Shown: piece after piece, positions 1 through 10,627 of the stretch | Layout of the letters: every line of letters begins with the position of its first letter | Numbering within the stretch: position 1 is the stretch's first letter | NCBI GenBank assembly: GCA_028671895.1 | Contig: CM053796.1 | Coordinates: forward strand, 39,244,860-39,308,859 | Length of the DNA stretch: 64,000 bases | DNA from: Oenanthe sinensis | Lineage: Eukaryota; Streptophyta; Magnoliopsida; Apiales; Apiaceae | Reading direction: 5' to 3' | The notes under the pieces: model-generated | What the model was told of the DNA's origin: nothing | Database searches by the model: none | The model's input: only the letters and a program-made list of their open reading frames with translations | Translations under genes and position numbers: made by a program

Positions 1-804
1 TATGGACTGAGAAACGTCACAGCATGTCATTTATGAAAATTTGGGGATGTGAAGCGTTTGTGAAACGTCTAATCTATGACAAGCTAGGACCAAAATCAGA
101 TAAATATAATTTTGTGGAATACCCAACTGAAATAAGGGGTTATTCTTTCTATAATCCTTCCGAGAATAAAGTATTTGTTGCTCGAACTGCTGAGAAACAG
201 TGGGAGGATAATAGATCTCAATGAAGTTTGAGACCCACATGATAATGTTGAACCAATGGAGGAACCTGAGCGGAATATACAAGAAAAATAATACTGCTCA
301 AGAAACACAGGTATTCGTAGGTCTAGTAGGATTCGCCATGAGCTCGAGAGATAATATGGATTTCTCTTGACTCAAGATGGTGATGTGATGCTTATGGATG
401 AAGTTGAGCCTCTCACCTACCAAGACGCTATGAACACTCCAGATTCTAAGAGATGGCTGGATGCTATTAAATCTGAGATGGAATCCATGTATACTAATCA
501 AGTATGGACTTTGGTTGATCCACCTGAAGGGGTAAAACCAATAGGATGCAAGTGGGTTTTCAAGAAGAACACCGACATGGATGCTAATGTACAGACTTAT
601 AAGGCACGATTGGTGGCAAAAGGTTTCAAGAAAATTCATGGTATTGACTATGATGAGACTTTTTCACCAGTTGTTATGGTCATGTCCATCAGGATTTTGC
701 TTGCTATAGCTGCTTACTATGACTATGAAATCTGGCAAATGGATGTCAAAACCGCTTTCTTAAATGAGAGCCTTGAAGAAGATATGGATGTGTACATGAC
801 ACAC
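1..804 (+). pseudogene. Ty1/copia pol remnant: integrase C-terminus to first half of reverse transcriptase
   Basis: The piece starts inside the integrase C-terminal region: positions 24-224 read GYSFYNPSENKVFVAR, the usual copia motif that follows the integrase core. After stops and frame changes (225-366), positions 367-800 give the N-terminal reverse transcriptase: WVFKKN, ARLVAKGFKK, DYDETFSPV and WQMDVKTAFLNESLEE. The frame ends abruptly at MTH, where hAT terminal sequence begins. The same pol resumes near 6150 with GFVDLKDAGN, so one copia element was split by an insertion. The 5' LTR, gag, protease and most of integrase lie left of the window. Frameshifts show it is dead. Family assignment is firm; the lineage within copia was not resolved. 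Confidence 0.9.
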
Positions 805-827
805 CTAGGGCTGTAATTCGAGCCGAG

Positions 828-1095
828 TCGAGCCGAGTTCGAGCTTTTTTTTGTCGAGCTCGAGCTTTTTTTTGTCGAGTCGAGTCGAGCCGAAAATTAT
901 TCGAGCCTAAAATATGTGTTCGAGCTCGACTCGGGTAGTATTCGAGTCGAGTTCGAGCCGCTCGCGAGTTTTCGAGCTTAACGAGCTTTTTTACGAGTTT
1001 TCGAGTTTAACGAGTTTTCGAGTTTAACGGACTTTTAACGAGTTTTCGAGTTTTCGAGCTTTAATCGAGCTTCGAGCCTATCGAGCTTTTTTTTT
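828..1095 (+). repeat. hAT subterminal CGAGC/CGAG-rich repeats
   Basis: Dense short motifs (CGAGCC, CGAGTCGAG, CGAGCTT, ACGAGTTTTCGAG) recur on both strands. In hAT elements such subterminal repeats are transposase-binding sites. Here they mark the left end of the element. No such cluster is visible at the right end. Confidence 0.7.
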
Positions 1096-1117
1096 TTGGA
1101 AAAATAGCTTTATCCAA

Positions 1118-1425
1118 TGTCAGTGAAGATTCGTCATCAAAAAGTTCAAGTGGTTAAAAAGGTTATTGTTGAAGAACAGAAGAGTCTTATCTACATCAAC
1201 AATAGTCAAGCCTTTAATTTAATTCTCTATTAATTAATTAAATTAATTAGTTAATTTAATTAGTAAATTAATTCACTCAGAATTAATTTATTTCTTAAAT
1301 TAATTAAATGATTAATTAATTTAGAATTATTTTAGAATGACAGAAGACAGAAGCTGGAAGCTCCAAGGGATACAGGTCTGTTTGGAATACAGTGTACCCA
1401 GTCAAATATTCAACCTTGGATTCTG
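1118..1425. other. Filler DNA between duplicated 30-bp segments
   Basis: The sequence before it (1083-1117: GAGC, a T run, GGAAAAATAGCTTTATCCAA) recurs almost exactly at 1538-1571. The roughly 308 bp from 1118, plus the inverted copy at 1426-1542, therefore look inserted into once-contiguous hAT sequence. The filler holds many TTAATTAA motifs and no readable gene. Its source was not recognised. Confidence 0.5.
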
Positions 1426-1677
1426 ACTTTTTAGTAATATATTAGTACAACTTTTTAATTTTGTCTAATTATATAATATTCGGTTAAAGTTTAGTCAATT
1501 TTACAATAAAAATCAAATAATCCACTTAACTTGGATAAAGCTTTTTTTTTTTGGAAAAATAGCTTTATCCAAGTTAAGTGGATTATTTGATTTTTATTGT
1601 AAAATTGACTAAACTTTAACCGAATATTATATAATTAGACAAAATTAAAAAGTTGTACTAATATATTACTAAAAAGT
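1426..1677. repeat. Perfect 117-bp inverted repeat with 18-bp loop
   Basis: Positions 1426-1542 and 1561-1677 are exact reverse complements of each other, separated by 18 bases (a T run, then GGAAAAAT). I compared them base by base and found no mismatch. The arms start ACTTTTTAGTAATATATTAG and end TTGGATAAAGCT. A transcript through it would form a near-perfect hairpin of 117 bp. Confidence 0.95.
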
Positions 1678-1789
1678 ATATATAATTTACTTTAAAATTT
1701 TAATTTTTAAGATTGTAAAAAAAATTGTTAATTATTAGTCAATTTGGTTAATTTGAACATTAAATATGAAATGATAATATGAAATTACA

Positions 1790-2691
1790 TTAGACATGAA
1801 ATAATAATAATATATAATCATACATACAACTCTAACCCTATTAATCCTCCTTTTATACAAGATATGATAATATTATATTATATTTAAATTATATTCTATA
1901 TATTTTTTACGAATCCTACTTATCCTATAATTTTTATTTAATATATCATTAAAGTTTATCCTATAATTTTTATTTAATATATCATTAAAGTTTATGATAA
2001 ACAATATGCATTTTTTTAGTTTCCATCTATTTCTCTATTTTAATCGCATAACACAAATTATTTATCAAAACACAAGCTCTACTCAAATTAGAAGAACTTT
2101 GCTCAAACTAGAACAACCAGTTTTCATTAATACCCGTATGTTCAAATTAGAAGACCGACATCAACACCTTATATACAACTATAACTCCGATAGTCCTCAT
2201 TTTATACAACTCATCACGGATGGAATAATATTATATTGTATTTAAATTATATTTTATGAATATTATATTTTATGAATATTAAAATAATAATATTATTTTA
2301 TTAACATTAATTAAATTTTATCACTATGTTATATCTATATTATCTATACTTTTATATTATATCTATAATTTAATTTTAAAACATATATATTTTACATATA
2401 ACTCTATCATCGGTGAGTTATTTTTTGTACAACAATCTAATAACATATCCCACTTCACTTCTACTTGAAATTACAGCTTATTAATTAAATCTCATGAATA
2501 TTAAAACTTATTATTTAAATCTCACAAATATTAAAATAATATTATTATTTTATCTATAAATAATTTTTATTATATATTATATTATCATAGCCGATATAAT
2601 AAAAAATTTTAAATTACATATTTAAATCATATAAAATAACTAATATATAATTTATTAATCTCACCCGTGTTTTGCACGAGTTATAAGCTAG
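1790..2691 (+). mobile_element. Possible non-autonomous Helitron-like repeat inside the hAT
   Basis: The right end (2659-2691) reads TCTCACCCGTGTTTTGCACG followed by AGTTATAAGCTAG and then T: a short hairpin (CGTG-TTTTG-CACG) about 10 bp before CTAG, the usual Helitron 3' end. Inside, a segment containing CATACAACTCTAACCC and CCTTTTATACAA occurs in diverged tandem copies from about 1818, 2163 and 2395. The same family appears in reverse orientation in the array at 54045-61482. The 5' terminus is not clear, so the left coordinate is a guess. Confidence 0.4.
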
Positions 2692-2696
2692 TTTTA

Positions 2697-3050
2697 AAAT
2701 TAAATTTTAATCTTTAAAAAAGGTATAAAATTGCATAAAATTTTCAATTTTAAGTCATTTTATGATTTATTACACAAATAGACATTTTTTAACTCAAAAT
2801 GAAAAATGACTTTAAACTAGGCTCTTAGTATATATTAATATTTATAAAAATAAATAACTTACTTTTTATTTTAAAAATAAGATTTGGTCTCAAATTTCTA
2901 AATTAAATTTTAATCTTTAAAAAAGGTATAAAATTACATAATTTTTTCAATTTTAAGTCATTTTATGATTTATTACACAAACAGACATTTTTTTAACTCA
3001 AAATGAAAAATGACTTTAAAAATAAGATTTGGTCTCAAATCTCTAAATTA
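2697..3050. repeat. Diverged tandem duplication, period about 202 bp
   Basis: The block from 2697 (AAATTAAATTTTAATCTTTA onward, with GACATTTTTTAACTC) recurs from 2900 with few changes. The second copy lacks about 55 bp. The motif AAATAAGATTTGGTCTCAAA follows each copy (about 2875 and 3020). It is non-coding sequence upstream of the transposase promoter. Confidence 0.75.
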
Positions 3051-3347
3051 AATTTTTAAAAAATAAATAACTTATAACTTATAAATTCAAGAACACTACA
3101 AATTTTAATATATTATATATTTAGAAATCAACTAATTAAAATATTTAAATAAATTAAATTATATATTATAATTACTTTCTTTTCTACCCACTACCTCTAC
3201 CCGTCTAGTCGTCTATGATCTACCCAGCTACTTTACCTTTACCTTTCTCTCCGTCAAAATATCAAAAACCCTATCTGAGTGAGTGAGTGATACACTGATT
3301 AGTGATTACACACAAGTGACTAAGTGACAACCGGAAAACACTAACAG

Positions 3348-3421
3348 GTATGATTTTTCACTATCTTATCTTGTTTATATTTTGTAGAGGTATTAGGTAT
3401 GTGAGTAATTTCTTACTTTTG

Positions 3422-3470
<49 letters not shown>

Positions 3471-3473
3471 CAG
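3348..3473 (+). other. 5'-UTR intron of the hAT gene with TA microsatellite
   Basis: A donor CAG|GTATGA at 3348 and an acceptor TATGCAG| at 3473 bracket a 126-bp intron just upstream of the transposase start at 3490. About 22 TA dinucleotides (3424-3466) sit near the acceptor. The preceding transcribed leader (about 3240-3347) holds CAAAAACCCTATC and GTGAGTGAGTGA. Confidence 0.6.
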
Positions 3474-3489
3474 TTCCAAATTCCCAATT

Positions 3490-5766
3490 ATGTCAACTCC
3501 ACAAACCAAAGTTACAAAAACAAGTAAGAAAAAACGTAAGTTTCAAATTGATATTACCCCAGCACATGTGACTGCTGAAGATGAGTTTTTACTACCAGAT
3601 TTGGGTGATGAATCTCTTGAGGATGAAAATATGGATGAGGTTGATTTTTCCCAAACTCCTAGAAAGAAATTAGCAGATGGTAGCAGAATTGAAACAATGG
3701 GATCTGCCTCAGAAGCCGCTACAGAAATTAATCAATGTGAAGATAAACCTTATCAACGGAAGCGAAGGGAACCGACATCAGAAGTGTGGAAGTACCTTGA
3801 TCTTGTTACAATTGATGGCAAAGAGTATGCAAAATGTAAATTTTGTGCAACACAACTGAAGGTGAGTGAGAGCAAGTCTACATCATCTTTCAAGAGACAT
3901 GTCGACAAATGCTTGGCAAAACAAGGAAAAAATCGGCAAACAGTACTTCAAGTTCAAAGAGGGGGTAATAATCAGGAAGCAAATATTTCTACATTCAAGT
4001 ACGATCACGCTTTAATGAGGGAGAAACTTTCGCACTACATTATGGTATGTGAACTTCCTTTTATACATGTTGAACACTTTATGTTTAATGAAGTAATGAA
4101 GACAGCTACTCCTTTCTGGAAAAAGATAACTAGGGGGACACTAAAAGCTGATTGTAACACCACTTATGAGATTGAGAAACAAAAATTAAAGGAAAAATTC
4201 AGTCTTGTGAATAGAATTAATATTACAACAGATTGTTGGACTTCAAATCAAAGAATCGGCTATATGGTTGTTACTGGACATTGGATAGATGAGGAGTGGA
4301 AGTTAAATTCAAGAATTCTTAATTTTGTCAATGTTCCCCCTCCACATAGCGGTCATGTCATTGCCGAGGCGTTATTTTCATGTTTTGGTCTATGGGGTAT
4401 AGAAGATAAAATCGGAACAATAACTGTAGACAATGCAAAGGCTAATGATGTGGCAATAAAAAATTTAAAAGAATCTTTAAGCATTAGGAAGCCGTTACGT
4501 CTTGGTGGAAATCTTTTTCATGTTCGTTGTTGTGCGCATATATTAAACTTGTGTGTTCAACGTGGACTTGAAACAATACAGCCCATAGTTGCTAGTATTC
4601 GAGATGGCATTAAATATGTAGCTGCTTCTGAGGCTCGTGTTCTGAAATTTGTAGAAATTGTTAAACAATTGAAGTTAACACAAAAAAAGTTAATTTTGGA
4701 TGTCCCAACCCGCTGGAATTCGACATATAGTATGTTAGATTCTGCTCTTGGTGTTAGACAAGTTTTCTCTAGGTTTGCGAATTGGGATACAAGATTTGAG
4801 GATTACGTGCCAACTATAGACGATTGGGAAAAAGTGGAAAATGTGTGCAAAGTATTGGTTTATTTTAATGAAGCTACTAAAGTTGTGTCAGGAAGTGAGT
4901 ATCCAACATCAAATTTATTTCTTTCAGAGATTAGAAGAGTTAAACAAGTCATAGATGAAAAAGTGTGCGACCAAAATGTATATATTAGTGAGATGGCTGA
5001 AGCAATGAAAGAAAAATTTGAGAAATACTGGGGAGAGAGTAATCTAGTGATGTCCATTGGTGCTGTAATGGATCCCAGATTTAAGATGGCTCTGCCAAAA
5101 TTTAGTTTTTCCACTCTTTATACGAAAGAGGGTGAATCTGCTAAAAAACTTAAATACTTGCGAGATGTTTTAAGTGAAATCTATCAGTACTATGTGGCAG
5201 AAGATTCAAATCTCAAAGGAAAAAATTCAGAAGAGTATAATCAGATTTCCTCAGAGAAGGTAGGTACAGGTGAAATTGGAACTTTAGCAGGTGTTTCCGA
5301 ATTTGAGAGCTTTTTGATGTCTAGTGGTACCAATATGGAGCCTGTGAAATCTGAGTTAGATGATTATCTGAGTGAGAAAGTTTTGATGCTTGGCGATTCA
5401 CATAAAAATTTTGATATCATATCTTGGTGGAAAGCAAATAGTCCAAAATATCCAATTTTATCCAAAATGGCACGGGATGTGTTGGCTATACCAATCAGTA
5501 CAGTAGCTTCTGAGTCATCTTTTAGTGCAGGAGGTAGGGTGATTGAACCACACCGTTCATGCTTGAAACCAAAAACTGTTGAAATGTTAATGTGTGGTGC
5601 TGACTGGGTACGAGCATTGTATGGTTTGAACAGGGCAAGTCAGGTGAATTCCTATTTATTAAACTCTCATCTTATATGCTTAGTTTTGATTATCTTTTAA
5701 TTATAAATTTCTTACCCTTTTTTGTAGAAGGAAAAAGTTAAAATAAAGGAGATTGATCTAAGCTAG
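3490..5766 (+). CDS. hAT transposase with BED zinc finger (RICESLEEPER/DAYSLEEPER type), intact
   Basis: The protein should bind hAT ends and cut and join DNA. The main exon, 3490-5643 (718 codons), has no stop. Splicing at CAG|GTGAAT (5644) to TTTGTAG|AAG (5727/5728) adds KEKVKIKEIDLS and a stop at 5764-5766, giving about 730 aa. An acidic and basic N-terminus precedes a BED zinc finger at about 95-145 (C116, C119, H137, C141). The RNase H-like core shows TTDCWTS (D248), TVDNAKAND (D314) and CCAH (347-350). PTRWNST follows. The C-terminal dimerisation region contains WWKANSPKYPILSKMARD, VASESSFSAGG and ADWVRALYG. Length and all core motifs match active plant hAT transposases. It could instead be a domesticated DAYSLEEPER-like gene, but the hAT terminus at 805 argues for a transposon. 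Without splicing the frame runs on to 5700. Confidence 0.93.
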
Positions 5767-6145
5767 TCAGCTAGATCTGAAAGTTGGGTTTATTTTCAGT
5801 CATTTAGGTAACAAAGCTTATTCATATATTTTTTTTCTTACTCCATGAATATCCTCCACTCCCGTTCTGCCATTCGTGTCATCATTATGTATTTATTTTT
5901 TTAATTTTTTTTCTTCAGGTTTTGGAGAAGCAGTAGATATATTATGACTGTATGAGTAAGAATGTCAGATCGTTGACTAGACAACATTTCACCATAATTT
6001 CAGAAGACCAGAAAGAAATCTTAATTTTAAACTTTTGCTATAGGGTGCTTCTCTAGTAGATTATTTATTAAATAGTGAACTTGTAAATCAGTAGTTTTTA
6101 TGGAGTTATGGTGGAATTACAATTGTCTTCTATTTTATATTTATG
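5767..6145 (+). other. 3' UTR of the hAT gene with probable intron
   Basis: Downstream of the stop, TTTAG|GTAACA (about 5809) and TTTTTCTTCAG|GTTTTGG (about 5918) look like a spliced 3'-UTR intron. The rest is AT-rich with no frame. The hAT-to-copia junction lies in its last part. Confidence 0.4.
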
Positions 6146-6149
6146 GATG

Positions 6150-7219
6150 ATCTGCATTATAAAGGGTTTTGTTGATCTAAAGGATGCTGGAAATGTATGT
6201 AAGTTGCGTCGATCCATTTATGGATTAAAGCAGGTCTCGAGGAGATGGAACATTTGTTTTCATGAAACAGTCAAAAAGAGTTTGACTTTATTCAGAATGA
6301 AGATGAAACTTGTGTTTACAAGAAGTTTAGTGGGAGCCATGTGGCATTCATAGTATTATATGTTGATGATATATTACTAATAGGGAATGACATTCCTTCT
6401 CTACAGACTGTGAAGACTTGGTTGAGAAATAATTTCTCAATGAAAGACTTAGGCGATGTGACATATATATTAGGGATCGAGATCTATATAGATAGATCAA
6501 GGTGATTGATCGGCCTAATTTAGAGTACATACATTGACAAAGTTTTGCATCGATTTCAAATGCAAAGAGACTAAAATTGATATGTCCCAATGTCTCATGG
6601 GATAGTGATCTCAAAATAAAATTTGTCCTAAATCATTGGATGATAGGGACTGCATGAGTAAAATTCCATATGCGTCAGCAATTGGTTTTATAATGTATGC
6701 AATGATATGTACTTGTCCTGATGTCTCGTATGCTTTAACCATGATGAATAGATACCGATCTAATCCAGGTGAAGGTCACTGTACGCAGTCAAGAATATTC
6801 TTAAGTACTTAAAGAGGACTAAAGATTCATTCTTGTTACATGGAGGAGATGTGAAGCTAGTTGTAAGAGGTTTCAGTGATACTGGTTTCTAGACAGATAA
6901 CGATAATTTAATGTTTCTGTCTGGCTTTGTGTTTTATTGAGATGTTGTATGCTGGAATGGTTCACTGCAAAGACAATTGTTGATTTTACAATAGAACCTG
7001 AGTATATTGATGCTTGTGAAGCAGCCAAGGAGGCTGTTTGGGCATGTACTTAGGAGATATCACCTAATTAATGAGATTTATGATCAAGGAGATATACCTA
7101 TATGTAAAGTGTATACTAATAATAATATTGCAGACACACTGACTAAGGCTTTGTCGCAGCAGAAGCACGAAAGTCACACTAGTTCCATGAGTATTGGATA
7201 CTTGGGTAATTGGCTCTAG
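6150..7219 (+). pseudogene. Ty1/copia pol remnant: second half of RT and RNase H
   Basis: This continues the pol broken at 804. GFVDLKDAGNVCKLRRSIYG begins near 6163 and the next residues are LKQ. The catalytic region LYVDDILLIGND (about 6356) and FSMKDLGDVTYILGIEIY (about 6433) follow in another frame, then SYALTMMNRYRSNPGEGH (about 6727). The RNase H end is at 7040-7219 (LRRYHLI, VYTNNNIADTLTKALSQQKH). Several frameshifts and stops are present. Between EAAKEAVW and LRRYHLI about 40 residues usual for copia RNase H are missing, including the DNSGAI motif. It ends 14 bp before the 3' LTR. Confidence 0.9.
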
Positions 7220-7221
7220 TG

Positions 7222-7233
7222 CAAGTGGGAGAT
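7222..7233 (+). promoter_or_regulatory. Polypurine tract of the copia element
   Basis: CAAGTGGGAGAT directly precedes the LTR start TGTTAG. This is the standard copia arrangement for plus-strand priming. Confidence 0.75.
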
Positions 7234-8775
7234 TGTTAGTAATTGTGCTATAGAGACAATACTTTTTATATTTTAAGGAAAATATTTATTATTAAGGATC
7301 ATGTTTTATTGATTATTATTTATTTATTATGTTTTATTTACTGCGTAATAAATTGAAAGCATAATAAATGTCCTTGGAATTTTGATACGTATTATATATC
7401 TTTAAGTATGTGACTTAAAAATGAGATTATATGAATAGTATCTTATTCCTAAAATTCCCTAGTCGAGTATTATTATTTAAGGACAATAATAATGCACAAA
7501 GACTAGTATGTTTCTTGACAGATGACCACATCTCATTGGTCATAGGTATGGGGATACTAAAGTCAAGAACATAAGTGCATGTACCAATGCATGGCACTGG
7601 AATGACCCGCCGTGAGATTCTACATGTTAAGTAAGTGTCATAAGTAATTCTCACTGTGATAATGGTGTAATGATCCTTAGACCTGAAATCATTATATTTC
7701 TATACGAGAATTAATATACTTTGATTACATTAAAAGTTACCTTTGACCGGGTGATGATAAAAGTGGACATTGGGTATATTATGAATCGTATGAGAAATAT
7801 GAATGATCTAGATGGGATTTAATCCTCCTAATTTTAGGAGTAATATTATTGGCCTCTTGTTTGAGTGAGACTATGAAATGCACGGCCGTGCTCAAATATT
7901 GATTTAATTTTAATAGTCTACTCATCGATCAAGAAAATAAAGATTAAATTATGAAGAGGATGACACGAGACATGCCTTGAGTTTAATCTATAATATCAAG
8001 ATTAAAGGGATTATATTACATGGAACATTATTCACGAAAGGCTTAATCGAATCACCGATTTATTATTATTACTTGGGTAGCAATGATGTATTACTAGATG
8101 CCGCTCATTGTTTACAATTTTAATTAGATATTAAAATTGTTGCCAACGTAATAATAACCTACAGGGTCACACACAAAGAACGCTTGAAGGAGAAATAATT
8201 TAAATTATGAATTTAAATTAAATAAGTAATTTATTTTATTTATGATATTAATTAAGTATGACTTAATTAATTATATAAATAGAATAAATGAATTACTTAA
8301 ACTAATTCCAAAATTAATAATTAATTAATTAAGTGAGACTTAATTAAAAAATTTAAAATTTTGGATTAGTATTAATTATAATTGGATTATAATTAGAAAA
8401 CTTATTCCTCTCTCTATATAATCTTTTTATGGGCTGATTTAATAAAGAGAGATTTTACAAAAACCCTAGCCGCTCTGAGAGAGGAGGAAGATAGAGAGAG
8501 AAGAAGTTTTCGGGTGCTAGTACACATCAATCCTTCATGAAAAGTGTTCGTGTGGATACCGTAGAGCGTAGATCGCGAGAGCGGGATACGTGGTGATTAA
8601 ACAAGCTTTGGACCTCCATTAATCTTCCATTAATGAACTGTTAAAGCTTCTAAAGGTATTTATTCTTTATCTCCGAATTAAATCTTTTGTTTTCGCATGG
8701 ATCTTGCGGAGGGTTTCGCTATTTTGATTTATTTTTCGCGTTTATTCCGCTGCGTTTGTGTCACGAAACCCTACA
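7234..8775 (+). mobile_element. 3' LTR of the interrupted copia element (about 1.54 kb)
   Basis: It starts TGTTAGTAATTGTGCTATAG after the polypurine tract and ends CACGAAACCCTACA. It aligns along its length with the solo LTR at 50824-52381: both share GTCGAGTATTATTATT, CTTTGACCGGGTGATGATAA and TTCCGCTGC or TCCGCTGC near the end. The U3 is AT-rich. The region from about 8400 (CTCTATATAATC, a TATA-like site, then AAACCCTAGCCGCTCT) looks like the promoter and R region. The 5' LTR is outside the window. Confidence 0.88.
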
Positions 8776-10480
8776 ATACATTCATGATTCTATATGTCAT
8801 TTTTTGAAAGTTTTCTATATGTCATTTTTTGAAAGTTATACCATTATTGAAAAATTGTAATAAAAAAATACATGTGGATGTCATCAATATCTTTATATAA
8901 AGGGGAAAACGGAGATAGTTAGGTGACGCTCCCAAATCGCTCCAATGTATTTTTCTAATTTTCTTGAATTTTTTAATTAGTAAATATTAAAAATTAAAAA
9001 TTTCTATTTTTCTCAAAATTTTTAATTAGTAAATATTAAAAATTATAAAAAAATATAAGTTACTTTATATTCTCCTAAACTTTCTCCAAATTATGAAAAA
9101 TATAAGTTATGTTATATTCTCCTAAAATTTCTCCTCAAGTCAAGTAAATTATTATTATCCATAAGATAAGTTTCGAAATTTTAGAAAAGATATTATTATA
9201 CGTAAGATAATTAGAAATTTTAGAAAATTCATTAAATTATTAAAAATCGAAACTATTTTGATTTTTCAAAAAGACACAATATATAATAAAAAAGTTAATT
9301 TATTCTTTTACCTAAATTGAATGTGTTTTCATATAAAAAATAATATACCATCACTTATATAAATTAAAGATAATCATCTAAAAATAAATCACAACAAATT
9401 TATTACAAAGTTATTTACATTCAATGTCTAATACATCATGAATTACACTCTCTTGAATGCTTTGAATAACAATAAAGACGATTGGATGATAAGAGTGATA
9501 ATATGCAGGATGTGGGATGCAATCAATACATAAACAAACAATTAATTTAGTCTTGACATGATTTTAATTGATGAGAAGGTTAATACATTTTTGTTATTTA
9601 TTAATTTATTACAATTATGCATTCGTACTAACTTTTTGATCCTTTAATTTATGATATGAATATCTTATCCATGCAACGATTTAAAAACATCTACTTTTTC
9701 GATTCAAACATATTTTGGAAGAAGAGTTTTTATATAGCATTAAAAACTTAAAAGTAGTTGCAAGTATCGGCCAATATTGACCAGAGTTTAAAGTGATATT
9801 TGTATGTACAACGACTCCAAAAAGGTTGGAAGAAGAAATCATGAACATACAACTACATGGATTTGAGTTCATATGTCCCGATATAATTAAAGCACGTGTT
9901 AATGATACTTATATACTCTCAAGTATTTTGCGAAAATAAGATATTATAAGTTTCACACACAGATATAATTTTAAATTATATTCTTTAATATTTACATAAT
10001 GTTATTAATACTTATCTAGATGTGGTGTGCTGCTTAACCTACATTGGTGGCACTGATATTGTTAGCGGATGATGGTAAAAAAAGAGAATTTAAAATCGTA
10101 ACAAATTAGTAAGTTGTGAATTATAATACACATATATATTTTGAAATTATTATTTGATTTTATAATATTTATAAATTTAATACTACTACTTTGGTTTAAT
10201 ATAATTTTATTATATCAAATTTTATCATATGCAATTCAGTTATCAGTAATGTAATTTTCCGCGAAACGCGATTTTTTGCCTGGTTAACTTAAAAGGCTAT
10301 GTATTCTCTTGTTAACGGAAAAAGAGTTCATTTTAAAAATTTACAAATAATAAAAACTTATCTGCATATTTCTTGAGATTTTTTTGTAGAGTCCATATCC
10401 GTCCTTGCGACCTTACCTAACCCTATATTCAAATACACCTAGACTAGATTAATAGAAAAGTGTAACAAAACGTTCAAGTT
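8776..10480. other. AT-rich intergenic DNA, no gene seen
   Basis: No frame with codon bias or domain similarity was found. A 27-bp direct repeat (TCTATATGTCATTTTTTGAA and the next bases) lies at 8790-8840. A TTTTTAATTAGTAAATATTA repeat occurs twice at 8970-9045. It separates the copia LTR from the metalloproteinase gene. Confidence 0.6.
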
Positions 10481-10627
10481 TATTTTATTATATATGCACG
10501 TACTTGAAGAGAAACATAAGCACTCATGAAACATGCACACAACACATTAAACACTCACAAATGGAGATTCACCGAACGAAAACTTAATTTCAACATAATC
10601 AGAGAACATATATGCACATCTAGAATT

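Larger units (their letters stand above)
805..6150 (+). mobile_element. hAT DNA transposon inserted in copia pol (right end not found)
   Basis: The left end (about 803-830) reads TAGGGCTGTAATTCGAGCC, a typical plant hAT terminus, followed by about 280 bp of CGAGC-rich subterminal repeats. An intact hAT transposase gene occupies 3490-5766. On the right, copia sequence resumes at about 6145-6160, but I find no matching inverted terminus (an inverted CGGCTCGAATTACAGCC) and no clear 8-bp target duplication there. The right terminus is probably deleted or diverged, so the right coordinate is approximate. The 5' part has itself been rearranged and appears to carry a second repeat family (1790-2691). 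Confidence 0.75.

Noticed and set aside
5728..6145. Right terminal inverted repeat and 8-bp duplication of the hAT
   Set aside because: I searched for the inverse of TAGGGCTGTAATTCGAGCC and for TGACACAC or neighbours near the right junction and found none. TATGGATG occurs on both sides but not at element ends.
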